From Haliclystus octoradiatus (taxonomy: Eukaryota > Cnidaria > Staurozoa > Stauromedusae > Haliclystidae), in assembly GCA_916610825.1 (NCBI GenBank), contig OU744446.1:17356538-17420537 (forward strand): a stretch of 64,000 nt of DNA, written 5' to 3'. The position numbers and the translations under genes were made by a program. Below, in pieces: positions 54,845-64,000 of the stretch (the first letter of the stretch is position 1; every line of letters begins with the position of its first letter). The notes beneath the pieces were generated by a model. It was given only the letters and a program-made list of their open reading frames with translations, was not told where the DNA came from and searched no databases.

Positions 54845-55854
54845 CAAAATACCAGTGTTGTGAGAATTACTTGTAAAAGTAATTAATTAGATTACAAATT
54901 ACTTTTCCAAAAAATTCAAAAACTAAATTACTAATTACTTTTCCAAAAAAATAATTAATTACAAATTACTAATTACTTCACCGAAAAAGTAATTAATTAC
55001 AAATTACGTTGTCATTTTTGGAATATTTATCGAAACATTTCTGTCCGTAAAAGTTCAAAATTATATGTATTTTAGGCTAGACAGAAATATGTCTAAAGTT
55101 ATTATAATATGTTTACTGTCTGTAGCTGAACCATAGTCAAACAACATCGAAAAAATCAAAAGTTTGAATGACCAAACAATAAATATACACAGGTAAAAAA
55201 GAAATTATAAAATAAATGAGCTTTTTCAAAATAGTTTGTTCAAATTATTGTGATTAATCTCAGTGTCAATTTTTGCGTTTGAACATGATTTTTTCTGGCA
55301 AAAAATTGTTGCAAAGATTATGAGTTTTACATCGATAAAATATCAAATTATTCATTCATAAGTCAAAAACATTGCGTGTTTTCTAATCAACTCTGACATT
55401 TTCATCTTTGAACGATAGAAGTGTCAAATACCGTGACGAATAAATTCTATGTAAACAATGAAATAGTTTATTTCGAAAATCTTGCCGCAGCTAATATAAT
55501 TTCAAAATCAAAACATTTAGAAAACACAAACAACCAACAATCATTTCAAATCATTTGGGACTTCACAATGATAGGCCTAACAATATCGAACTGAAAACAT
55601 TTATGCCTGCTTCATCATAACAAAACAATAAATCACTTGTAGATAAATCGGGAATAAATTACTTCGTAAAGTAACTGGGAAGTAACGTGTATTAATTTAT
55701 CGCTGCAAATACTCGTTACTTGAAAAAGCAATTAATTACTTGCTTATTACTTTCCTCAAAAAAGTAATTGATTACCCCTAAAATTACTTCAAAAGTAACA
55801 AGTACCAAGTAACGCGTTACTTTTGTAACGAGTACTCACAACACTGCAAAATAC
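54845..55854. mobile_element. hAT-type non-autonomous element with perfect 8-bp target duplication
   Basis: CAAAATAC occurs at 54845-54852 and 55847-55854. The 994-bp element (54853-55846) has terminal inverted repeats opening CAGTGTTGTGAG and ending CTCACAACACTG. The subterminal regions are full of AAGTAATTAATTAC-type repeats on the left and GTAACGCGTTACTT on the right. This CAGTGTTGTGAGTA hAT type is widespread in animals. No transposase is recognised in the AT-rich interior. Confidence 0.92.
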
Positions 55855-55859
55855 AACAT

Positions 55860-57800
55860 TTAGTTTTTACCAGGGTAACAATGTTCAATGTCTGATGATA
55901 AAGAGTGCTAAAAAACATCGGAGTACATAGGAACAAATTGAGAAATGAAATTTGTTTTAATTTTTAGGTCGCTTTTCAAATAGCTTGAAAAGTAATTGGT
56001 TTACAGATTTATTGATTGGTGCTCCTCTACTAAAATGTCTGTTTACTATTCATGTTTGAGATTGTTTGATATCAATTGTTGGTGGTGTGATTCGAATTAT
56101 GTCCCTATTGTCTTTAAAGCTAATTGTATGTCAACCTTTATCAGACATCTGTATCATATCTCCTAACAATGTTGTTGCAGCAATGTAGCAGCATTGTAGC
56201 TGTTTGAAAAGCATAATACATAATTGATAAAGATTCATGGTAGCTTTAGTGTTGTAAACTAAATTTCACAGGATTTAAATGCGATACAAAACGCAGATTG
56301 ACAATCAAAATAAGTGTAGGGTATAGACTGTGTCCTAACTGTACTAATAATTTTCACAACATTTTTTTGATGTATAGTTAAGACTGTAAAATATTTCAGT
56401 TCTAAAATAGGAAAGAGAACATTGATGAAATTGTTTATGTTGCAACAATGGTTTTAGAGACATTATGTTACTGAGTGACCAATGAAATTGTACAGTTAGG
56501 TAGCAGTTTCATGGGTGTTGATTCTTTCACATATTAATAGCATAAAAGTAAAGTAAGAAATAGCAAAACAACAAAGCCGTTTTTAAACACATTAGCTGCA
56601 CTTCAAAACCAGAATAAAATTCAACAACAAAAAAACAGGTAGAATTATCTTATCCAAACATAAATAAAGGATCAAAATACAGACATGAGAACTGAAATTT
56701 CAAAAATAGTCTGAAATCTGGAATATCTAGATCATTTGTAATGGATTTCAATGAGAAAAATGCAAAAGCAAGAGTTCCACTAGGTGAAAATAGCCTGAAA
56801 TCCGCTATAGTCTGACAATTCTCATGTTTGAAAATAATAAGATAGCTAAAGGCAAGGATAAAGTATTTAGCCAAAACAGTTTACGCTATGAAATATTTCC
56901 ATAAAATTTCGAACCAGTTCTTCTTATCGATAAATGTAGATTTTGGTCATAAGCTTCAATCTGTATACAGGTGGTTTCCAGCTCAAATATCAGTCCGACA
57001 TAAATAATACGAGAATTAAAACATTATATCATCTATAAGTTCGTATATTATCTCACCGAATTATTGTAGTTTCAAACTTTCTTTAGATATCAATCCAATG
57101 TGAAGATATGTCACTCAGTTTATAGAAAATTTTATGCGAAATATCTAGGAGATCAGTAACATTGGCAACTTTGAAATGTCTGAGTCAATAATAAGTGGGA
57201 GGGAGGTTCTTCAGTTCAGAGGGGAAAGCCGGCAAATTTAAAAAATGATTTACATGAATTCATTTTAACAGTTATGTAAAAATGTCAATTGTTTTGAAGC
57301 AAATATATACTTTGGTATAGTGGAATGCTTCTGGTACCTGGTTTGCTATTGTAATAAAACAAATGCTCTGTTAAACCAAATCTTCTATAACTTCAATCGG
57401 TTTTACTTTTGGACATCAGCGAGTGTTTGATAAATTGCATAAAAACCATAAATGTTTAGCAAACAGTCTGGAATTTAATACACAAACTATTCAACATAAT
57501 GTTTTTTCCAATTGACAATAAAAGCTCAACTGAAGATATAGCAATAAGGCTGTAGAAGTTGTTTCAAATGTCGATCTTTATCTGATCATTCTGATGTTTG
57601 TGGGCAGATCATGGTGTGTCAAAACAGGGTTGGTGCGGTCTGCTCCTCGCAGGGAGGAGCAATTCGGTTGCTTAAAACCATAACAACGAGACACAAGCTT
57701 CAATAATAATGTTAAATTATTAGATCAGATGTAAAATAACTTACCCGCAATTCCTTATTTTATGTTCCTGTTTTAATTTCCAGATGACATGAGGACCAAC
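55860..57800. other. Non-coding stretch
   Basis: No gene, splice-supported exon or clear repeat was recognised. The open frame at 56650-56874 (minus) has no domain. Base composition is uniformly AT-rich. Confidence 0.35.
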
Positions 57801-57816
57801 TGCTCAGATTTTTTTC

Positions 57817-58069
57817 AGCACAGCAGGACGTGAAGTTCCCTTGCAAAAATTGTGACAAGAGAAAAAGTCAAAAGCAGCAGCAGGATTGGGCTCGAACATT
57901 CGTCAGAATATCGACAGATAATTTCACAGCATTTATACTATTGTACGGGAGCAATGTTTATGACGTTACTGATCATTGTGCATATACTTACTGTGAAGAA
58001 ATAATTTATTACTTTTACCGTGGAAACTGTGAGGCATGTAATGAAGAAATGCTATATTATGTGCACTAA
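57817..58069 (+). other. Uncharacterised Cys-rich open frame, possible exon
   Basis: A pyrimidine-rich tract ending in CAG (to about 57817) is followed by an open frame of about 84 codons. It reads AQQDVKFPCKNCDKR, ending at a TAA near 58067. It contains CKNCDK, CAYTYC and CEACNEE, suggesting a metal-binding or disulphide-rich fold. The central RTFVRISTDNFTAFILLYG has an OB-fold-like look, but this is speculative. No initiating ATG is present and no family is recognised. Confidence 0.3.
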
Positions 58070-58079
58070 CAACAGATGT

Positions 58080-60120
58080 AGTGAAGATTTCGTACTTCGT
58101 TTGTTTTCATACATTATGTAGTTGTCAGGATTTTGTTAAGCAGCTTTATTTCTTTTCAACATCGTCATTGAACACAGCATCTTTAAAACCTACAGCTGAA
58201 AATCAATAATACAAGGACTAAAACCTTTGCAAAATACAAAACAATTGTAAATATTTATTTTGCGATTTTGTATTGCAATGTTTTTTTTTACCTCTTAGAA
58301 AGAGAAGTACTAAAGCGTTTGAAATAGTTTTTAATCAAAACTACACAGTTAAATTTACTAAAACGGTTAAAATTAATAATATGTTTAGCTTAGTTAAATT
58401 AATTGTTAAGAGATAAATAGTATCCGCAGATAGTATGTAATTTCTGCAGGTGAATTTAACATGTTGATTGTCTTATATCAATGAGAACGAATCATCTTCT
58501 CCAAGTCGGCATTTCTTTGTACTGCAGCTTATATGCTACAGTTTACTATAAATATATTTATAATATCGGACCTTTGGAACACGTTTTATGAACAATAAAC
58601 AGACAATTATGCACGGAATATATTCAACTGATGTCATCAATGGTTGAAAAACGGTTTATTAAAAATGTATTTTCACATCTATGCCTTCAATTTAAATTTT
58701 AGTGGCTAGTAGAAGTTAACTCATATGCTCATACTATATCAATACGTCGGATAAAGCCATTCATTTAAGTTTTACCCAACGGTGCCCGGGAACGGTGCAC
58801 CTTACTGCCCGTGCACACATATAATACGCCGCAAATTAATAGCGATCCTTATATGGACACAGATCGGAGACACGCGAAAGCAAGGGGTCTTATTTGACAT
58901 ATCAGCCTTCGTGACATACCCAATTCAGTTGTGACATAATTTACTATTGCTTTACTGTATGCGGCTGTAATATACAATAGGTTAATGATACGTAACGCAG
59001 GGCAGGGCAGGCTAGAATACTACTGGCTATAGTTCTATAATAGCAGGCATTTATTCCAAATATGTAACATTATTTATATATATATCATATGAATATGTCT
59101 CGAGGTCGAGGCCTGTCGTAGAGGCATATGTTGTTGACTTGCCCAAATATTGAAAGTAAAACTTTCAACTTAATTGAATTTTAAAAGCGCAGGTGCTAAT
59201 ATAAGAGACCAGTCGTTTATCCCCTCTATTATCAGTCAAACGCACAGACATATATGTATATATATATAACAGATCATAAAACAATGAAATCTAGTAGTTG
59301 AATTAGTGATGACATTGTGTTGATTAATCAATCGCAGTGTCTTTATTTATGGAGCTAATTTTATCATTCATAGTCACTTTTCAGCAACGGCTCTTTCAGC
59401 ATTGCATCACTCCGTCTTCAAACTGAGTACGGTCAAATGAGAGGATTTGCGTGAACTTTATGAATTGTTTTGTAAATTCATTTTTATCCCTTTTTCTTAG
59501 TATTTCGCTTATTATTTCCGATGATACAGATGAAGTTTTCAAGACCATTTTATTCTAAATTATTTCAATTGAAATTAGTTTTGTTGAAACAGATACAATT
59601 GTCAAAAGCTATTATTATAAAATGAATACAATTAGAGCTATACAATCAAAATGAAATTATATTACAGTATATCACTTACTAATTCAATCGCATCATTCCG
59701 TTTTAAAACAATATCCCAGAAGACATTGCATTTGTGCTAACATTTTCAACTTTCATCTGATATGCCCACAAATTGCCCACAATATCCTCTATGACAATGA
59801 CATATAGTCAATACAATAAAAAGTTCTATTCTATTGACTATGAGATAACATGTCATGACCTAATTATGACTGCGATCGCTTGCAATAGCAAATTATACAA
59901 GGCTACTTCACCCATTAAATTGGATTTATACAGCTGTAACTGTGGCTGGCGATAATAACATCTATTCTGATTTCGTTTAATATATCTTTTGTTAACTTTA
60001 TATTACTGAAGTTTCTTGACTCGCAGTTACAGGCACCAACTACCTACAGTCTGATATTCTATTGATTTGTAAAATAACTTGGTACATTCCTCTACAATAG
60101 GTATAATTTCTTTCAAACTT
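58080..60120. other. Non-coding stretch upstream of the RAE1-like gene
   Basis: No gene is recognised. Short (TA)n tracts lie near 59076 and 59250. A GC-rich patch (GGTGCCCGGGAACGGTGCACC) occurs near 58782. Promoter elements of the plus-strand gene starting after 60120 could lie in the right end, but none is clear. Confidence 0.35.
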
Positions 60121-60127
60121 TGCGACA

Positions 60128-60143
60128 ATGGCCGTGTTTACAG
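60128..60143 (+). other. Possible upstream ORF start in a 5' UTR exon of the RAE1-like gene
   Basis: ATGGCCGTGTTTACAG is followed by a donor-like GTAATT at 60144. Joined to the acceptor at about 60255-60256 (TTTTCAG), it would read 12 codons and stop before the RAE1-like ATG at 60295. This would make it a short upstream ORF. The exon itself is inferred only from splice-like sequences. Confidence 0.3.
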
Positions 60144-60294
60144 GTAATTTTGATTGCCTCGTTTTGATAATCTTGATTCTTTACCACAAAAAGGGTTTCA
60201 CAACAGGGCTGCCAAGTATCAAATTCTAGATAGTATTTCCATTTTTCAAATTTTCAGTGTGTAACAGTGTAGACAGAAAAGATAGCTAGGCATA

Positions 60295-60423
60295 ATGTTT
60301 TCCACCATAGCTTCTGGCGAACCAAATGACGTCAAGGTGTCTGATCCACCTGGAGATACTGTCAGTTGCATGAAGTTCAGTCCTACAGCTGATTTTCTTA
60401 TAGCATCGTCATGGGACAACAAC
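60295..60423 (+). CDS. RAE1: RAE1-like WD40 mRNA export factor, first coding exon (gene runs off window)
   Basis: ATG at 60295 opens a 43-codon exon ending in phase 0 at a strong donor (AACAAC then GTAAGT, 60424). The sequence reads MFSTIASGEP, then NDVKVSDPPGDTVSCMKFSP, then FLIASSWDNN. It matches the start of the WD40 propeller of RAE1, in which D.EV..PP.D.....FSP...FLIA.SW.ND leads into VRCWE. BUB3 has a related beginning (FSP....LL..SWD), so BUB3-like is the main alternative. The PND.KV and FLIA features favour RAE1. RAE1 works with NUP98 in mRNA export and with BUB-type proteins at mitosis. A candidate 5' UTR acceptor lies at about 60255. No VRCWE-like second exon was found before 64000, so the first coding intron seems to exceed 3.5 kb. 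Confidence 0.75.
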
Positions 60424-60429
60424 GTAAGT

Positions 60430-61725
60430 TTATAACATTATTCACTAGGCTTGTCGGCTGCCGCCGCTTGCGTAGGCTACTAAGTTCAAAGTTGCTAGCA
60501 AAGTCGTCCTTAGTATGGGGTATTGGGGGTGTGACACCCCCCTGGTGACTTGGTCAGTCGGCAAATCTTCCTTCAAATGTCTCCAGTCGGCAGAAGAGGA
60601 AAGAAATGGCAAAGGATTATTCACAGGTTGAAAAGAAATTCAAAGAATCAAGAATGCATTATATGCGGCCAAGGTGGTATTTTTTTCTTGGAAAAAGTGC
60701 GGCTGAAAACCAAATATTGGCGTAATTTTGCGCGGGTGGATCACATATGTTGTCAAATTTTAGATATAACATCTAAAGGGCGGTTCCATCGTGTCTGACT
60801 GACACATCGGAAGATATTTTCGAATAGGGCCTCAACATCCACGCAAAGTTTGATCAATTATTATTTCTTACAAATAAAGAGTGGCAAAAACATTCCCACA
60901 AAGTAAAAATATTCACAATAACTCAAAATATAAATAAACTACAGCAAGTTTAAGGTCCGTGTCTGACTGATACGGACGCTCGCCATTTTGCAAATTGGAG
61001 ATGAACATTTGTAGATTTCTGCGAAGTGTTGGCATAAAGAAGAATAAAATCACTCTCATCATGTTCTTAAGATACTATACTTTACAAATATTATTCATTT
61101 TATTAAATACTTTCAAAATATATATGGCAATAAATAAATGTTTCTCGTGTCTGACTGACAAGATTTCGTGTCTGACTAACCTCTCCGAAGAATTTCAGCC
61201 TGCGAAAATGATTTCGCGGCCAAGATCTTGCCCGCAAACAGCAAACTTTCCAGTCTGGGGATTATTATGCTGTCCTCCTTTTAAGAGTAGAAATAATGAG
61301 AGTTCTTTTAATTCATGTCCATTTATTCATGTTCACACTAATCATGATTACCGTAGAGGCAGTTATCTTCATCTTTTGGTGTTTGATCTGAAGACAGCTG
61401 AGAGAAATTTAGGGCCCAATGGGATCTCTTAAAAGACCTGACCCAAAATTTTTCCTTTGCTACGCTCGGCAAGTGTTACGATGATGACTTTAGGTCAATG
61501 CACAATTTAAACACGCAGGGCATTTCTTTTTGTGGCGGATTCAGCTTCAGATACCGCACATCAAACTTGCTTCAACTTACGGTTACATATCCTGATCGGA
61601 CTCCGGTGAAGTCGGCAAACTTATTGCTCGACACCCCCTCAAAGAAAAAATTTCTCGGGATGGCCCTGGTTGCTAGGAGAAAAAGTTCATACATATCTCT
61701 TAGACTCTTTTCAACCAATTCAGGG
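60430..61725 (+). other. Intron 1 of the RAE1-like gene: no recognised exon
   Basis: Open frames at 60550-60798 and 60995-61432 show no known domain. A repeated motif GTGTCTGACT(G/A)A occurs at 60791, 60959, 61147 and 61168. A C-run (GACACCCCCCTGG) lies near 60532. Treat as intron with possible repeat-derived content. Confidence 0.4.
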
Positions 61726-63999
61726 TAGAGGAGAGCGGGGTGAAATGGAACGCGGATGAAACGGAATATGCAACTTCCAAAGTCTCAAAAATTAGAAAAT
61801 TGTAGCAGAACTTTGTTCTAATCTAGTCTAAACATTGTGGAAAGTTTAGTTCGATACATAAAGTAAATAAAAATTATCAACCTTTGAAAATTTGTATATG
61901 CGATGCAAGACATTCGCTTTTTACATCGCGGTAGATTTTATTCTCGTTTCTTCATGCATCTGGTGTTATTGCATACCGGTACCATTATGTAGAGAATTTC
62001 TGAGATTTTTAACAGTAAATAGTGTTTATGTTTCAAGGTTTGCGATGGGGTTGAATGGAACATGACGGGAAACATTTCAATCACAGTCTGGCTTTACACT
62101 GCTTCACTTTGTTGTTGCTCCGCCTTTGATTTTCACACCAAGAAGAAATCATTCTTTTTAATCCATTAAATTGGCTCAATTGCTTCTGTTCATTAGTAAA
62201 TAACCTTGTATTATTTCTATGAACCATTGAACTTTTTGTAGTTTTGTTTCCAAAGTAAAATTAATGAGTTTTTATTGTCTTGTTTTGACTTATTATTTTC
62301 CACGTGAATCAGTGTGACTTATAATTTAAACAAAACATTTGATGAGCGATTTCTTTGAATTTGAAACCTTCCGAAGGAAAGCGACTTTTTCGAAGGACTG
62401 CATTGAATTAAATGTTGTTTTATTCATACTGTATTGCTTGAAACTAACTAAAAACAAATTAGGCTACAATGATAAATCATTGTTTTATGATCTGTTATGA
62501 TATGTGTGACTGATAATAGAGGGGATATACGACTTGTCTCTTGAATTAGCACCCTATTCATATTCTTTAGACCAAAGAGTTTCGAATGACCAGCAGCCTT
62601 TGCTTTTGTTTTGTAGTCTTGATTACAAGATACGAGGCTAATCGTCTGAAAAGCGACGTCAGCGCTCACGTCAGAGGATTGTCCTAGTGGCTGTTGCTAC
62701 GGAAAGACACGGCAAAAGCTTGAGAAAATAGTCTGGTTTATCAATTTCAGTTTGGGATAAATCTCAATTCTTACTTGTCGAAACACACCAAGTCTATGAT
62801 AGCCAACAAATGTATATGGCTCAAAAATAAATAGCAGAATGGGAGTCACAGTCCGATTATCTGTTTGAGAAGTTTGACGCAAATCAAAACAACTTAGATA
62901 AAATGTACTTTCAAATCAACACTAAATCATATCATATGATTCTAAATTTTACAATTTACGTGCATAAGTACTGCAGGTAAACAATGCAATATAAAACATA
63001 CATAGGTATGTAGCCTAACTAACTATTTTTAGACGAAGCCTACGTGTTTACAAACATAATTTGGAGTCAATGATCAAAGTATCCGTATTAAAAATCAAAT
63101 TCACCTGGTGTTATAATTAATTTCATTTTGTTTGGGCGATAATTTTTGATTTTGAATGCTGACAAATCTCTTCCCGTTCTTTCAATCCCTAATATTCTTG
63201 TATCAAGTAAGCACCAACATGAAATTCTGAATCAGTAGAGTTCAGTTGTAGCTTTCATTGTTTCAAAATTGAAGTTTTCAGAGTTCTCTGTCTTCCTTCC
63301 TCAATTCGTATGACGCTAGTAGCAAGTGAATTGATTTTCGTGGTACACATTTATTCAAGCGTCGAAAGCCCTTACGACGTCCACCTCTATTGCTTTTACA
63401 ACTTTCCAAAAATTCCAAACCAGTTCGTTGATAAACAACTTAGCAGAATGCTTCAATGTTCGTTTTACGAAATGTTTTTGCAAAATCGCGTATGTGTGCA
63501 AAGGAGACACAAAGGCGGGCCGTGTCTCATGAAAACGAGTGATTGAAATCTGGGTCCAGATTTCAAATACAAAAATATGCAAAGTCTGCTGGTCATTTTA
63601 TGGTCTTTAAATTTGAAAAAATTCTACTGGTATCTGAAGATTTTATCATGTTTTGCGAAGACACCTGTTTTCGTGTGGAAAATAATAATCTAATAAATTC
63701 ATATTTGAATGTAGCCTAAGTTTCTTTATCTATTTAATTTATCATTGTTGACATCAATTTTCAAAGGGTCAATAGTTATGATATGCTATGCAATTCATTT
63801 GAAGAAATTCAATGAAATAATCGTAAATTTGCTATCATTCTGCTTCTCCCCACATTATTCAGATATTTCGTATTATAAACTTTAGACAATTAGACAATTT
63901 CCTACAATTCAATACCAAAATTGTGAGTTTTGCCTGAGTCGTTTTGGAGCAATAATTTTTTTTAAGAAAATTTGTTCCAATTCACCCCACTCTCCCCTA
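61726..63999. mobile_element. Candidate DNA transposon with 24-bp imperfect inverted repeats, TA flanks
   Basis: GAGGAGAGCGGGGTGAAATG (start of 61728-61751) is mirrored at 63974-63997, where the reverse complement begins GGGGAGAGTGGGGTGAATTG. About 20 of 24 positions agree. TA lies outside both ends (61726-61727 and 63998-63999). A related phrase GGGGTTGAATGGAACATG occurs inside at about 62047. No transposase was recognised in the 2.27 kb, and a copy of the 34374 repeat lies within it. The right end coincides with the window end, so the second flank cannot be checked fully. Confidence 0.6.
63069..63610. repeat. Dispersed ~530-bp repeat, copy 2
   Basis: Same orientation and landmark order as the copy at 34374-34905, including TTCACCTGGTGTTATAATT near 63100, CAATTCGTATGACGCT near 63303, TGTGCAAAGGAGACACAAA near 63496 and TGGTCATTTTATGGTCTTTAA near 63590. 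The reverse strand of both copies can be read as a short similar peptide (FVSPLHTYAIL / SVSPLHTHAIL), which may be chance. Confidence 0.85.
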
Positions 64000-64000
64000 A

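Noticed and set aside
60295-60423. BUB3 identity for the WD40 exon
   Set aside because: Kept only as an alternative: PND.KV upstream and FLIASSW resemble RAE1 more than the BUB3 start, but one exon cannot exclude it.
60995-61432. 145-codon plus-strand ORF as a gene
   Set aside because: No domain, low-complexity hydrophobic start, and the repeated GTGTCTGACT motif lies inside; probably chance in an intron.
1-64000. CRISPR arrays, bacterial operons, ribosome binding sites
   Set aside because: The sequence is eukaryotic with spliced genes; no direct repeats with regular unique spacers were seen.

Overview
This is a eukaryotic, metazoan window: spliced genes with GT/AG introns, about one host gene per 10-13 kb, AT-rich DNA and many transposable elements. 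The exon sequences (ArfGAP1, a neurocalcin/hippocalcin EF-hand sensor, TMEM45, a RAE1-type WD40 start, a PAN-domain secreted protein) fit an invertebrate animal. A marine deuterostome such as a tunicate is a reasonable guess, but the sequence alone does not settle the species. No tRNA, rRNA or CRISPR array was found.

Host genes. (1) A secreted PAN/apple-domain protein begins on the minus strand at 2529 (first exon only). (2) An intronless TMEM45-family seven-pass membrane protein lies at 28942-29862 (minus). (3) A complete 12-exon ArfGAP1 gene lies at 35120-50464 (minus): a 442-residue protein with an ArfGAP zinc finger, a lipid-packing-sensor region built from short phase-0 exons, and a tryptophan-rich acidic tail. 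(4) A complete 3-exon neurocalcin/hippocalcin-like gene lies at 51887-53946 (minus; 195 residues, N-myristoylation signal, four EF-hand positions). (5) The first coding exon of a RAE1-like WD40 gene is at 60295-60423 (plus); it runs off the window.

Mobile DNA dominates the rest. 6070-10411 is a structurally complete Ty3/Gypsy element with 5-bp target duplications and near-identical LTRs but a decayed coding region. 13.6-27.4 kb is a graveyard: a minus-strand Gypsy remnant, a minus-strand BEL/Pao remnant, a second minus-strand Gypsy remnant split by two insertions, and a plus-strand Gypsy remnant split by a hAT-type insertion. Three hAT-type non-autonomous elements have perfect 8-bp target duplications (21554-22734, 25699-26335, 54853-55846) and a fourth has an imperfect one (44627-45079). 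LINE fragments occur at 31.6-33.35 kb on both strands. A tRNA-derived SINE family has copies near 31.1, 45.2, 47.3 and 48.6 kb. Large foldback elements sit at 96-716 and 54452-54821, and a GTTCATGAAC palindrome family occupies ArfGAP1 introns. The rest is AT-rich non-coding DNA with diverged local duplications.

Functionally, ArfGAP1 (Golgi COPI coat cycle) and the myristoylated calcium sensor are adjacent on the same strand about 1.4 kb apart. Nothing in the sequence shows that they are co-regulated.
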